Below, in pieces: positions 24,063-38,129 of a stretch of DNA of 64,000 bases. A model generated the notes under the pieces. It did not search any database. It was not told the origin of the DNA and saw only the letters and a list, made by a program, of their open reading frames with translations. Origin of the DNA: Ficedula albicollis (lineage: Eukaryota > Chordata > Aves > Passeriformes > Muscicapidae); assembly GCF_000247815.1 (NCBI RefSeq), contig NC_021676.1, forward strand, positions 7,501,092 to 7,565,091, read 5' to 3'. Positions within the stretch are counted from its first letter, which is position 1, and the number at the start of each line of letters is the position of its first letter. A program made the translations under genes and the position numbers.

Positions 24063-24072
24063 ATATGTGTAT
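23938..24072. repeat. Compound (AT)n/(AC)n/(GT)n microsatellite
   Basis: Interspersed runs of AT, ACAC and, at 24041-24062, GT dinucleotides. The purine-pyrimidine alternation is almost unbroken over ~135 bp, which is compatible with Z-DNA or cruciform formation. It is a likely length-polymorphic marker. Confidence 0.95.
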
Positions 24073-25799
24073 CTTTATCTTTTTTTGTAAATTGTTGGCT
24101 CCTCAGCTGCCCCTGAGCCCCAGAGCTTTGGGGAAGGCTTTGCCTTCTCCTGGGTGGTTTGAGGAGTGGGGCTGGGGGGATGAGACAATGCACTAACCCC
24201 AGGATTTCTGCCTGTGCTTAAAAGGATTTGCCCTCGGCTGGCTCTGATACGGTGTGGAAAAGGAAAGGGACAGGGAAGCTCAGAGGAGCTGACAGGGGCA
24301 GAAAAAGGGTGTGAAATTCATAGTATCTGGTGTGTCTCCTTTGATGTGTCACGCAGAGATTGTGCAGGGCTCAGGAGGGAAGGGGTTAATGCGTTTCTCA
24401 GTAACCATTGAAATGGGGGCTGTTATGGTCTATTTAGGCAATGATCTGTTACAATATCAATGGCATTTTCGACGGCAGTGTCTCCTATTCTTCTATTGAA
24501 ATCACAATAGCTTTGGAAGTTCACGGCCACGGCAGTCTCAGGGACAGATTTCTGTTCATTTTTCTTTGTTGTGAAGATTTTTCTCTTTTTTTTAAGAAGT
24601 AAATTAACTCACACAAATGCGAAAGAAGCTTCAAGTGTGTGACCTTTAGACAAAAGCTTCAGATTTGTCATTCTCTCTCCTTAACTTATGCTGTGCTCTC
24701 AGCAATGCCTCGATTCAATATCTAGCCCAGCTTGGGCTACCTGGCCTCAAATAGCTGGGCAAGGCTGGAGTGACAACGTGAAATCTCCATTTCTATGCTG
24801 TTGTCAGCTTCTAACACTTCGGGAAAAACGTCAAAGTTGGGGAGAGGTTTTAGCTGCCTGCCTCCCATGCATTTAGATATAAAGGGAGCCTCCTGTGTTG
24901 GCCCCTCTCTGCTTCTTTAGAAACCAGGGGCTAATGCAGTCCCCAGGACTGTCTGGAGAGGTTACTCGCCCAGCCTTCACTTTGATGATTGATGACAGTG
25001 GAGAAACTAATGATATTTTATTCACCTGTCAAAAAAATTCCTTGCCCTGGGCAAGGCAAGGCTAGCAGGGCAGAATTTAAACTCTGCTCTTTGGACAAAA
25101 AGTGCAGTTATCCCATTTTCCCTAATATATTATCTCAAAGGAGAAAGTGCTGTCCTGCAGAGCCTGCTGCTCTGGGATGCTGGCCAGGAGAATCTCTCCC
25201 ACCTACAAAGAGCCCTGAACTTTGAACATGGAATGGGCATGGCAAGTGCATTCCCAGAATGTCCCAGTGATTCTGCCCCTCAGTGCCCAGGCCAGGAAAG
25301 CCCCCAGTGCCAGGGGCTGTTTTGAAGTATCCTCCCAAAGAAGGCAAAGTATCTTTAGATCAAGAGCACCCCCATCCCCAAAGAACAGCTCTGTCTTAAA
25401 TGTAGTGAGCCCCATCAGACAATTTTCTGGTGTTTTGTCCCACTTAAGTGATTTGGTTTTACTCTGTGTTTATATTTCTTGATTCCACGTTATTATTCTC
25501 TTCCTTGCTAAGGAGCAAACTAAATATTACCTGTTCCTGCAGCTGCCTGTCAAAGGGCTCTTCCTCGGCCAAGTAAACTACATGTATTTGTTAGAAAAAC
25601 TGTTATTTTCCCTGCTTCCTCTTAGGTGTAGCTGCTGTGAAGCTGTGTCCAGCTGCACCAGGCAAGACACCCCATCTGATTCTTTCTCGTGGTTCAAAGT
25701 GAGTAAAATATGTTGGAAATTAGTCCAGCAAGGTGATGGAAGCTGTGAGGAGGTAGGGGGTTTTTGTGCATTGTTTATCAGCAGATTGCCCTGCTAGAT
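24073..25799. other. Intergenic stretch, nothing recognised
   Basis: No gene or transposon. The part at about 24400-24640 is repeat-free with a conserved-element texture (TTACAATATCAATGG, CTATTGAAATCACAATAGC, paired SOX-like ATTG cores). That impression is weak. Confidence 0.45.
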
Positions 25800-25926
25800 G
25801 TTGATCTGTGCTGTGCATGATATATATATCTCATGTGTGACATATTTGATGGTGTTGATCTGTGCTGTGCATGATATATATATATCTCATGTGTGACATA
25901 TTTGATGTAGATGTTGATCTGTGCTA
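25800..25926. repeat. Tandem repeat, ~54-59-bp unit, about 2.3 copies
   Basis: GTTGATCTGTGCTGTGCATG starts at 25800 and 25854, and a partial copy starts at 25913. Each full copy contains a short (AT)n run (variable length), CTCATGTGTGACATATTTGATG and the next unit start. Confidence 0.93.
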
Positions 25927-26490
25927 CATCCGAAGGCAGAGGGGAAATCTGCTTGTCCAGAGCCAACTTTGGCTCCAGCTCCAGGCTGGTGGGTGGCGTG
26001 GCTGGGAGCTCAGCACCAGCGGGGGCCAGGTGAAAGGGGGCTCTTCAAGGTGCTCTGAGCAAAATGCTGCCTCCTGGGGAGGGACAAAGGGAGCTGCTCC
26101 CAGGGGCTGGCAGTGAGGATCTCCCTGCTCCTCCAGTGCCATTTCAGACGGAGATGGCAGCAGCCTGGGGGCAGCCTCAGGGGCCCATTGTGCCTGCCTG
26201 GGATGGTCCCGTGGCAGGGCACTCCTGGCACGTACACCTGAGCCTTTAGTCATCCACAACTCGGGCAAAATCTTTCCTCAAGGAGACAGTTGATAAAGCA
26301 GGTGAAAAGGGATCTAAGTGCCTAGGCAGGCTCAGGCTTTGAGAAGCTGGATTCCCACAGCGCAGCTTAAAGTGCAGAGGTATGAAAAGTAAACATTTCC
26401 TCCTAATGCCAGTGCAGGTAGAGCTGTTCAAATGGGATGCCAAGTGCTGCCAACAGCTGAACTAATCTGAAGTACCATTACAAATTCATA

Positions 26491-26569
26491 ACAAAGAAAT
26501 CACAGAAAAAAAAAAAAAAAAAAAAAAAAAAACAATCCAAAACAAAGAAATCACAGAAAAAAAAAAAAA
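26491..26569. repeat. Duplicated A-rich tract
   Basis: ACAAAGAAATCACAG occurs at 26491-26505 and 26542-26556. Each copy is followed by a pure A run (27 nt and 13 nt). This is probably a 51-bp tandem duplication, or slippage around a poly(A) tract. Confidence 0.9.
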
Positions 26570-27056
26570 GAAAAATCTTCCAACCTATTTTTGACCTTTG
26601 CCATGGGGTGCTGCCTTGGTCCTGTGGGTAAGATATGGGGCCCCCACACATGCAGAGAGCAAGACCTAAAGGTCCAGAGCACCCCTGTGCCTGGGCAGGG
26701 GGGTATCTCCCCAATATCTCCCCAGGACGATATTTTAAGCTATGCAGGGCAAAGCAGAGCTGCAACCGGGTCCTGGTGTGACAAGAGATCCAAATGAGTT
26801 CAAGTCCTGCAAGGAAAGGGGGCTGGGGTGTCCTTTATCCACCGATGTGAGAGGGAAGGCAGGAGCCATTGCCCCCCCATCCTGCCAGAACGCTGCTGCC
26901 AGGGCTGTGCTGTGTGCTGGCTTACTGCACAAGAGATGCTTCCAGGTGCAGGAGAGTCCTTCAGGTGACTTTGCAATATGCACCTCTGCAGCAATTGTGA
27001 TTAGAGTGAGAAGTGAAATTGAGGGTTTAGGTGAGGCCTGAATATTACTTTTTTTT
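26570..27056. other. Intergenic stretch, nothing recognised
   Basis: GC-rich sequence without a recognisable gene or repeat, ending in a T-run before the first G homopolymer. Confidence 0.5.
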
Positions 27057-27066
27057 TTTAATTTTA

Positions 27067-27624
<558 letters not shown>

Positions 27625-27633
27625 TAATTTTAC

Positions 27634-30600
27634 TTTTTTTCTTCCTTTTTTTTTTCTTTCTTTTTTTTTTTTTTTAATTAGAAAACGTGACTGTCACTTT
27701 GAGTTCAGGGTCTGCTTACAAGGACTTAGCTCTACTTCACAGCAAGAAATTTGTCTTGACAGTAATCAATGCAGGTTATAAAAGAAAAGAAAAAAAGTGA
27801 AACCTCAAGCATTTGCAATGTGAAAGCTCCAATACTCTGTAATTTCAGCTCCTTCTCTTTCACCTCCATGGAGAATACCAAAAAAAAAAACCAATAGTTC
27901 TTTTTGATATCTCCAGTGCAATTTTGGAGAGAGAAGTGAAACTTATGGAAATGAAAGTTGGTGTGTCCTAGGGATGCCAGACTTTGAGCACAGAGCCTCT
28001 GCAGAAAATATGCAAGGCAAGAAGTCTCACTTGGCTTTTTAAGCTTCTGCCCTGGGGTGATAATTACCTGTTGCTGTTATTGCCCCCTGTAAAGTCACAA
28101 TGCCATGATTTATTTTCTCTGCTTCCTTGGGAAGTGTTGACATTTCAGCAGAAACTTGAAAATGCAGCTGTTTTGCTTCAGAGGAGCAGCCACAGCACTG
28201 CAGGCAAGGAGGAGCTTGGACACATCCTCACCTCTCACCAGGAGTCCCCCTGAGAAACAGAGCTGGGGTTTGTCAGTCAGCTCGCTTTGGCCAGCACAGG
28301 TTTGTTCTTCCAGCAGGAACTGCTGTTTATCTCCCCCCAGAGCACAGAGCCTTCCCAGGGGTACCAGAGCAGCACCTGTGATGCTGTGTCTCCCCTGCCG
28401 GGGGCTGAAGCCACGGGAGCACCTCCAGCCTCACCCCTGCAAGTGCCCTGCTGGTCCTGCTGGGCACCACCCACCTTCTCTTAGGAATGAAAAGCGCTGC
28501 CAGGGGGATGCTCCCTTCATAATGGCTTTTCCAGCGAGATGGGGATTTGTAACAACACTCAGAGGCTGTGGAAAGGCTGTTGGGTGGAAAGCAAACGACT
28601 GAGCAAGTCATTCCTTCAGTTTTAGGAAGAGCCTCTGGAATATCAGATGGATTTAGGGGCTGTGGGTTTGCCCGGGCTATGACTTTGCATTACCACTAAG
28701 TGGCAGCCGAGTAAAAAACATGGTAAAATGAAACTTCCCTGGATTAATGTCAGTGAAAGGTGCAGAAGCAGAAAGGAAAATTTCTAAGCTGGCGCTCCTC
28801 AGCTCGGCAGTGCCCTGCTGTCTATCCTAGGAAATTAAACCTTGTGGGGAGACAATGATACAGATATTGTAGGGATGCACAGAGGGGAGCTGCGTGTGCA
28901 GAGAGCCTGGCTGTGCAGATGGATGCATCGGGGACCAGATGAGCAGCTCAGCCAACTCCGACCTCCTGATTTGGGCCAGCGAGATACTGAGCATTTACAG
29001 AAATCATCCAAAAAAAGGGTTGGGACATCAATAACGGAGTGCAGGGTGGGAGTAAAAGCAGGGGATCGGGCTGGCAGTGCTCCCTGCCCCCAGGAACTAC
29101 AAACGATGCCATCCAGAACAAAACTGAGCTTCCCCGCGCAGCCAGCCCCTGGGTAACGTTTGCCTCTGATGCATTATTAACCATTTGAATTTTTAAGTGG
29201 TTTGAAAGATACTCAGGTAAAGCCTCCTGAAAGCAAGGCAGAACTAGGTCAGACACAGAGTGTGTTGGCTTTAATTAGCACCCGTGCAGATTTTTTAACC
29301 TTTTGTGAAATTGGGGGACCCCCGGCACCTCTGGTGCTCTGCTCTGGAGCCCAGGCAGAGATGACCTGTTCAGGGAGAAACAGTAATTGGAAGTGTCAGT
29401 TATCTGAAACTTTTATCCGAAAAGACAGGATCCTGGGCACTGTGCCAAGGTTCTTACATTTCGAATATTTTAAAATATTTGAAGAAAGTAGCATGCATGG
29501 CATACATTTTAATGTTCAAAGGACTCCTGAGATAACTCTTTTTTTTTTTTTTCCAAGCGTAAAGCAAATAGTAGAAAGGGAAGATAACTATCACAAAGTC
29601 ATCTAAAAATGCCACGGGGCTTCTGTCTCAGACACCAACAAAATCTGATGCTGTCGAGCTGCTGAATTTCAACCAAGGCCAGCCCAAAGCCAGGGCTGCA
29701 GATGCTGGTTCTGCATAGGGTTTTTCTGCTGCACACTTAATTTGTGCATAAGTCATGCAACATCAATCTTGCAGTCAGGGAGGCAGCTCCCAGTCCTCCC
29801 CAGTGGCAGGGCCCTGGAGGTGCTGCAGTGCAGCTGGCACAGTGTGGTGTCTGGGACACAGCACTGACAGGCCCACGGCAGCCAGAGCAGTGAGCCTGAA
29901 TAGTGTGGGGTGGGTCAGGGTCAGGGTGTGCTTTCCCCCCTTCTCAGAGCATCTTTGTGCTGGAAGTCCCCTGGGGAGGTGGCAGCCCCAGCCCTGTCTC
30001 ATTTTGCCCTGGGATCTGTGCCAGCCTAGAGCCTTTCTCAGGCTTGCTTTTCCTCTTTTATTCCCTGCTCAGGGCCGAGCTCACTCCCTTGGATGTCTCA
30101 CCACCTGCAGATGCTGGTACACAGGACACACTTTTATCAGGAGGTAATCCCCTGCTCTGCGCTTGAGTGGATCCTAAACACTCTTTGTGGGGTCAGTACC
30201 CATCCAGTGGCCTCTGTCACCCCTTCCTCCCCTTCTCACCACCACTGTACCTTGTTTCCCTGGGTAAGTTACACATGGGGTGACATTCTGGCAGGGCATT
30301 GCCCAATTATGACCTAATTACAAGCAGCCCTAAAGGGGCCAGGATTTTCAAATTCTATCCAGGCTGCTATTTATTTTTTTTTTCCAAAGGTCACACCAAG
30401 TGACCATGTTTTCACCTTTGAGCCCACCCATTTCCAATGCCACCATTATTTACCCTTTGGAGGGGAAGAGGGAAGAAAACTAATCTTGCTCCAAAAGTGA
30501 TGGTTTTGGGAAAAAATAAGTAACGCAAGACAAAAGCTTGGCTGAATATGCAAGATGTGCCCACGTGTGTGAGCCTGGCTTCCCTGGAGGGGATCAGGGA

Positions 30601-30655
30601 GCTGGGAGATTGGAGTGCTGTGTTCTCCAGAAGTGAATGTTTCCAGCAAAAACAT
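27634..30655. other. Intergenic stretch, no genes recognised
   Basis: It begins with poly-pyrimidine sequence (27634-27676). After that the composition is mixed, with open frames up to 148 codons that I do not recognise. A possible CTCF core lies at 28693. A T-run occurs at about 29538-29551. No transposon was recognised. Confidence 0.55.
28693..28706 (+). promoter_or_regulatory. CTCF-like motif
   Basis: CCACTAAGTGGCAG matches the CTCF core CCASYAGRKGGCRS at 13 of 14 positions, the exception being A for G at position 7. It is the best such match I noticed, but it could occur by chance. Confidence 0.3.
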
Positions 30656-31530
30656 GGGATGGGATGGGATGGGATGGGATGGGATGGGATGGGATGGGAT
30701 GGGATGGGATGGGATGGGATGGGATGGGATGGGATGGGATGGGATGGGATGGGATGGGATGGGATGGGATGGGATGGGATGGGATGGGATGGGATGGGAT
30801 GGGATGGGATGGGATGGGATGGGATGGGATGGGATGGGATGGGATGGGATGGGATGGGATGGGATGGGATGGGATGGGATGGGATGGGATGGGATGGGAT
30901 GGGATGGGATGGGATGGGATGGGATGGGATGGGATGGGATGGGATGGGATGGGATGGGATGGGATGGGATGGGATGGGATGGGATGGGATGGGATGGGAT
31001 GGGATGGGATGGGATGGGATGGGATGGGATGGGATGGGATGGGATGGGATGGGATGGGATGGGATGGGATGGGATGGGATGGGATGGGATGGGATGGGAT
31101 GGGATGGGATGGGATGGGATGGGATGGGATGGGATGGGATGGGATGGGATGGGATGGGATGGGATGGGATGGGATGGGATGGGATGGGATGGGATGGGAT
31201 GGGATGGGATGGGATGGGATGGGATGGGATGGGATGGGATGGGATGGGATGGGATGGGATGGGATGGGATGGGATGGGATGGGATGGGATGGGATGGGAT
31301 GGGATGGGATGGGATGGGATGGGATGGGATGGGATGGGATGGGATGGGATGGGATGGGATGGGATGGGATGGGATGGGATGGGATGGGATGGGATGGGAT
31401 GGGATGGGATGGGATGGGATGGGATGGGATGGGATGGGATGGGATGGGATGGGATGGGATGGGATGGGATGGGATGGGATGGGATGGGATGGGATGGGAT
31501 GGGATGGGATGGGATGGGATGGGATGGGAT
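30656..31530 (+). repeat. Perfect (GGGAT)175 array
   Basis: 175 exact copies of the pentamer GGGAT (875 bp) without a single interruption. GGG triplets separated by AT form an excellent parallel G-quadruplex pattern on the + strand. Because 5 is not a multiple of 3 and no frame has a stop, all frames stay open (Gly-Met-Gly-Trp-Asp on +, His-Pro-Ile-Pro-Ser on -). The long open frames spanning 30412-32053 are by-products of the repeat, not genes. The absolute copy number may be an assembly estimate. Confidence 0.97.
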
Positions 31531-34500
31531 GGAGCACATCCACCTGCTCTTCAGGGGGATGCTGCTGCCACCCTGGGGCTGGCTCCCTGTGTGTGAGGTG
31601 GTTTGTACAGCCAGAGCCATGGCTTCAAAGTGCTGTGCAGGCACCTGTGGGAGCATTATCTGTGCTGTGCAGATGCTGCAGCGTGGTCAGAGCCAAGCAC
31701 TGGATGAGGGCATCGTGGTGCTGGCAGGGGATTCCTCACAGAGTGCTGCTGGACAACCCATCCTGCCAAAATACCTCCTGCTGGAGCTGCTTTTCCTCAA
31801 AACCTGGCATGTTTTCTTTGCGGAGGAGCAGGGCCCATTCCAGGTGGTGATCCTGAGCCCCTCTGCTTTCCTAAGGGCTTTTCCCCTCACCTGCAGTCTA
31901 AGTTTGCAGCAGCTTTTCCTCTTTTTGAGCAGAAGCACTGTAGACCAGACTAATCTATTTATTTCTGCTGACTTCTTTCCATGTGCTGATTCCGACATCA
32001 GGTTTCCTCTGCAGTTTTTCTCAGGCTCCCATCTGGATTTGGTCAGATGCTGAGTCCTGCTCCCCCTCAGTGAAACAGGCAGTGGTAGCTCTGCCAAAAC
32101 AACCTGAAGGCATCCAGGTAAGCAGAGAGCTGGAGTTGTTTGGGATGTGATTTTGGAATGGATGGCACCCCTTGTCTGACCAGTTGTGCACCAGGATTAG
32201 AGAGGAGAGTGGAGCTGTCTCAGGGTAGATTGTCTCCAGCCTGTGACATCTCCTTAATCTCCATTTCTCTCATGAACACACCCCAGAAGCAATGTACTGT
32301 CCTCAAGCTCTTCTCCTGCACTGCCAGGTTTCCCTTTATTTGCTGAATGTCTTCATTTCCTTGGAAATCAAATGCTTGGCAAATAACAATTTAGCCCGTG
32401 TTTGAATTTCTTCTGTTTCCCTCCTGGTGACTCTGTCACCAGTTGCAAAATCAGATTATCAAATGCTTTCTCCTTAACCAACATCTCAGTAGAAATTAGT
32501 TACATATGAGGAAAAAACCCCTCTATTCCAAGGCTGACAAAATGAATTTTTGACTGTTTTAACCTTGTCAGTGAAGCACCAAATGGATTGGCTGTTGGAA
32601 AGCCTACGGCACTATTCTCTGCTGCTGAGCACAGAAGGGGGAAATTGCCTTCCACTCTTAAATCTGCAACTTCTGCCTTTTGTGTGGTGGTGAACAGAAA
32701 TATTGCCAGATCATCTTTAAACTCGGAGGCGTTAAGGACTGTTTTTCCCGAGAGAGGAAGAGATGTCTGACTTCAGATGTGTGATTGCCCCATTATCTTC
32801 AAAGGCAGGGAGCTGTAGCTGGATGTTAAGCATATCCTGAGGTCCCTTGCTGAAATAGAGCCTGACAACAGAAGGAATTTGAAGAGCTCAAATTTGCTGT
32901 TGCCAGTGCTGAGACTTTTCTGTGAGCAGCTGGAGAAGTGGGTGCACACAGGGCACTGGTGCTGTGGTCCCTTTCCAGACACAACTCAGGGACACTCACC
33001 ATGGACAGAGGCTCAGATCCTCCAGTTGAAAATTTTGAGGTGTTCTGCTGACCATAGTAGATTTGCATTGATGTATATCCAAGAAAGTCTGGCCTCAAAA
33101 GCTTCCAGGAAAGAACAGCCTACCGATTTTATTGTTTTTTAATTGTCAAAATTTCAGTTTGGTTTTGCATCTTCATATTTCTTTTCAGTGCATGTCTCCC
33201 AGCTAAATGGCACTAAATGTTGGGCTGTTACTTCATGCAGTTGGATTGATTTATATGGGGTTGCAGTGGTCTCATTGACAGCAAGGTTTGCCTCATCTGT
33301 TGATACTCAGGGTTAGTTTTTGTGCACATGTGTGCAGGAGATAATAACGGGGCAATGTTGATAGGGCAGAATGATTTCTATAAACACAATCAGAGAACTT
33401 TCAGAGATCACATCAGCTGCAGCAGTGGCTGATCAGTCACACCAGGCAGAGCATTCCCTTGCTGAGGAAGGGACAAAACTCCTTTTGCCACACACGTGCT
33501 CAGAGTTTGCTGGTGCCCTGAGACATGACAAGGTTGAAGAATATTCACCTGCATCTAATGGTGCAACAGCACAAGGCCAGGCAGCTTGTGTCAGCAAGAG
33601 ACATTTATGCATATATACCATAAGAGATGCCTGATCTTCAGCTGATCTAACCCCTCAAGTGTACATAAATATGAGTGGGCACCACCAGGGTCCCAAACCA
33701 GCTCTGGTCCACCTGACCCTCACCCTGCTCATGCATCCCCATGTTGCAGGATGGGCAGTAGGGAGAGGAATGCACTATATGATATGTGACATTTTGTGGA
33801 TCTAGGGATGAGATTTAGTGCAGGGAGTTACTTTGTAATTCATGGCTTTAGAACCTATTCAATTAAGAGAAGTTTACTTCTGGATGCTTTGAAAGTGAAG
33901 GATGCAGTTGCACTGCTTGTGCTGCTCCCACACAGCTTTATTTTTGCTTTTGCAAGCTGGATTTACAGATTTCCTTTCTCATTAAAAGTGGTGATGATAT
34001 TAAGCCTGGGAATCCTTGATGGATTTTAGATTGAATATTGTGAGTCTTGTATTAATGCAGGCTAGCTGCAAATAAATGAGGAAATCCATTAAGCATGTGG
34101 TGTGCCTCATAAATATTCCATAACACAAAAGTGTTAATGTAATGATGAGAAAGGAAAAACAAAGGTGTAGGAGTCAGGAAATGCCAAGCATTGAAAGAAC
34201 CACTGTGATCATCTCTAAGTTCTGCATTAACAGCCCTTTAGATGATGAGATGATGGACCCCTCACCAAGCACTGTGAGCAGTGCACATTTATGATTTCTT
34301 TTCCTAATGAAATTTTGGAATCTCATGCAATTTTTTAAAAAATTTATTTTTATTTTGTTTTTGTAACAGGCCAAGTTTGAGCAAGGTAGTAAATTGAATG
34401 TAACACTGAAAAATAAGTCATTGTGATGTAAACAGTAGTGGCTTAAGCGAAGTTGTGCTCAATTTCTGACCATGTGCTTGTCCTTTGATGCACAATTGGA

Positions 34501-35463
34501 GCTCAAATATTGAGGCAGCATGAGGCACCATGCTCTACAATCACAAAGAACACATGGGAGCTGTGGTGTAACACAACAAATCTGTGCCCTGTGTTTACAT
34601 AGAGATCATTCCAAAGTGTAGGTGATGATGAGAGCCACGTTAGAAATCAATCCAGTGCATCTGCCTTGGAGTGTAAAAACCCTGACTGAGCATGTGGAGT
34701 GTTCAGAGCAAACCCAGAGAAATGCAGGGCAGCACTGAGTGTGGATCCTCTCTGCCAGCCACAGAGACAAATGCTCTGCCTGGGCTTTAATGGGCACATC
34801 CATTACTTGTGCAGTGATGCAGGCTGAGCACAGACAGCCCAGCAAACCTGAATCCCCAGAGCCCTGCATGCCCAGGCACACCTGTGTGCCTCAGCCTGCA
34901 AACCTCCCCCTGCCAGCATCCCCTGCTCCCTGCACGGCTGCCAGCAGCAGTGCTGTGCTCTCCACCCTGCACCAGAGGTTTTGCTTCTGGGTAATATGTA
35001 CTGAACTCTTTTCCAGTGCTCTCCTGCAGTGGATTGTTCTAGTGAAGAGCTTGGTGCTCACCCCCTCCCTCCTGTACAGTTTTGGATTGTCACCTTGCTG
35101 CTCCTGGCAGCCCCCTGGTACAGCGCTCGCTGTTAGCAAGGCAAGGAGGCATTTGTGGTTATTTCCAAAATCTGTGGTGATGGGGGTGGGCGAGGAGGTG
35201 CTACCAGACCTTTGGCAAGCAGCTTCTGCCTGCTGAGATGTTTCTCAAGCTGGCAAGCAGCACACACAGGAGAATTTGGCCAGTCAGGGGGGCTGGTGGA
35301 ACAGATGGAGTGTCTGGCTGTGACACTCACAGTTTTTATCAGATTTCTCCTACTCCTGGGTCTGAGCAGCACAGGGGGTGGGCTCTGGGCTGGGGCATGC
35401 AGGTGTCACTTGAAGCTTCCCCAAGTGTCCCAGCAGCAATGCTGCTCAGTCCCAGGCAGAGGT
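31531..35463. other. Intergenic stretch, nothing recognised
   Basis: GC-rich just after the pentamer array, then alternating AT-rich and moderately GC-rich sequence. No exon, RNA gene or transposon was recognised. Confidence 0.55.
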
Positions 35464-35570
35464 CACAGAATTCTAGAATCACAGAATGGGTTTGGGCTGG
35501 AATGGACCTTAAAGATCACCTGCTTCCAACCTCCCTGCACAGGCAAGGGACACCTCTCTGAACACCAGGC
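35464..35570 (-). mobile_element. CR1 LINE 3' end fragment
   Basis: On the + strand this reads TAGAATCACAGAATGGGTTT, GGGCTGGAATGGACCTTAAA, GATCACCTGCTTCCAACC and AAGGGACACCTCTCTGAACA. This is the antisense of the avian CR1 3' end, including the terminal ATTCTATG-type octamer (here CTAGAATCACAGAAT). It is better preserved than the copy at 70-600 and so probably younger. The fragment lies on the - strand and is strongly 5'-truncated. Confidence 0.88.
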
Positions 35571-38129
35571 AGGGTGCTGTGGATTTTTGGACAGGAGTAG
35601 GGCTCTCTTCTGCTTGCTCTAGGGAACATTTTCAGTTTGGTTTCAGATCCAGGCTGATGCCTGGGTGTCTCTTCAGGACCAGGTGTTTGGAGTGCCATCT
35701 TGCTTGGCTGAATGAACTTCTGACACCAGGTTGCTTGGAAGATGAAAAGATCATGTGAAGTTATGCTATAGATGATCTGAGACCCAAAATCATCTAAAAG
35801 ATCTGGCATCAAACCGGTGATAACTTAATGCATTGGATCAGCTCAATTTTGTGTCCAGTGTTGTGGTTTTCTGCCAAATGGGAGTTGTTTATCAAACTAC
35901 AGTGAAATGTTTTGGAGATTTTGCTGGGGACAGAGCTGTAAGTGAAGAAGTCCCTGGCATGGGGGCAGGTGGAGATGCCTTAAAGCACCTCTTCAGACAC
36001 AGCACAGTGGAAGAGCAGAGCCCATTCTCAGTGCTCCCTCCCACTGCATGAAGCTGCAGCACACTTTTATCTGCATATCAGGCTTGCAGAGGCAGCCAAA
36101 ATACTCTGGAGTTTGCAAACCTCATCATGTTTTGTGAAATTCAGCTGTCAGATGAGGAGAGTTCTGTCTCTCTGAGTCAATAAGGCACAGTTTTGAATAC
36201 CCAGGAAAAATCCCATGAAGAAAGGTGTCTACCCCTGTTCTCTGTACATTAAACATGCCCTATGGCTCTGTAGTGCCTGTGGTGAGATGTGCTGGATATC
36301 TCAGCCTGTCTTGGCACCCTGATGGAGTTGTGGGGATGTTTGCTGAGGGTCTGATGTGCTCAGCATCAGGATCTGTTGAAACATAAATCTGATTAGAAGG
36401 GGAGTGAGGGGCTGGTTGTGAAGGGGTTTTGCCTGGGCAGAGTCAGCACAGGACACAGCAACAGGCAGAGTTTGATGGATGCTGGCTCACCTGTACATGG
36501 CAGCACGGCACATTTACCCTGACCCTGCAGGGCAGGCACCCTTTGCAGAAGATGTCATTAAACTAGGGCAGAAGCAGGTGGCCTTTCAGTCACTCACACA
36601 GCAGAGATGCCACCTCTCTCCTGTAGCTTTTTTCTCCAATAAATATTTCTTTCTGTCCACAAAGCAAGCAAAACCTGGCTTTCCCTGCTTTCCCCTTTGT
36701 TGCCATCACTCTGTGGCTTTTGAAAGTGCTCTTGCTTGCTGGATTTGGGGCATTCTAGTTTTCAAACATCTCCAGGCTACTGAGCACCAAGGGATGAAAG
36801 ATGACCTGTCCCTTGGGGATGCTCGTCCCAGAGCTCCACATCCTTTGCTCCAAGTGCTGCCTCTCCTTTGTAGCTGGTATTGTGTGAGGGGCAGGAGGGC
36901 AGGTGCTGCCCTGGCCGCAGCAGGAGGGGTAGCTGGTTTATGAGGCACTTTGAGCCCTGCCTGTGACACCAGCTAGTTTCTGCCCACTGCCAAGATGTCT
37001 TCAGAGAGTGTAAAGAAATTCCGTACACAGAGATAAAATGGTCAGATGTCCTGCACTCTCAACTGAAGCATAACTTCAGTACAGAGTTTACAGAAGGCTG
37101 TGCAGTGTGATGGATAGCTATGATACATGAAATGTGACATGTTTCTTCGGCAATAACATTAGAAATCCTTGGCTTGCTGGTATGAAACAAAATAAAAGAA
37201 TATAAATCCATCTATTGCGGAGTTTTCCAACAAAAAAAAAAAAAGTCAGTAGAGCTTTTGCCACGTTATTTCTACATAACTGACACTCCCCTTCCCAGAA
37301 ACTTTTGTGTCTTGGTCTTCATTCTGTGCCAAAAATCTGCACGGAGATCTCATCAGATGTTGCATCAAAGTAACTCTGTAGTAGAGGAAGAGCAAAGTTA
37401 AAACAGAGGAAAGTAACAATCGTTTGATAACTTTAAAGAGTGGAAGCTGCTAATTCGTGGTAGATCAATTATCAAAGTGTCAGGAATGGGGACGCTCCAG
37501 TCCAGTTTGCTAAAAGCCAGCCAGTGTCCAGGCCCATCATGTTTGTCTCTCTATGAGCCACTGAGATTCCTTCTCTTAAAGGACATTTTTCCAAATGACA
37601 CTGTTTAACTAATGCAGAATTCCTGTGTCTGAAGGACAGTCTGTGATCCAGTCCATTGACTCCTGATTTCATTTAAACTGCAATTCATTATTTTGTTCCT
37701 GTGCTCATTCAAGAACCCATTGTTCATTACTCTTTCATCACTCTATGATTGGAACAATTTGTATCTGTCGTTCTTACATTGGCCAGATAATGAAATAATC
37801 ATTTGTGCATCTACACTGTGTTTTACATTTATTTTTCACAATGTAATTCACTTTGTAGGGTCATTTTATCATTCTGGAACAAACTGTGATTTTGTTTAAG
37901 CATTTGCTAGTTTATAACAGTCTGCAGCTGCCAGCATCAGGTGTTGGGATCCTGCAGACCACAGAAAACAGTGGCAAAATTATTTTGTTAGCTGATCCTC
38001 CAGCTAAAAATACCAGCCCACCTTGTAGGAGGAAGGGTTCTGATGTCCAAAGTACAGTGGTTTTACTGAGCCAAGTCCTGCACTCTTTCCCAAGGTTTGG
38101 GTCAGCCTTTCAGAGAGAGAGATAATAAT

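Noticed and set aside
23938..24072. AT/GT tract as an origin or attachment site
   Set aside because: It is an ordinary compound microsatellite.
30412..32053. Open frames of 319-501 codons with Gly-Met-Gly-Trp-Asp or His-Pro-Ile-Pro-Ser repeats
   Set aside because: A stop-free 5-bp repeat translates to a 5-residue repeat in all frames. There is no unique domain or splice context.
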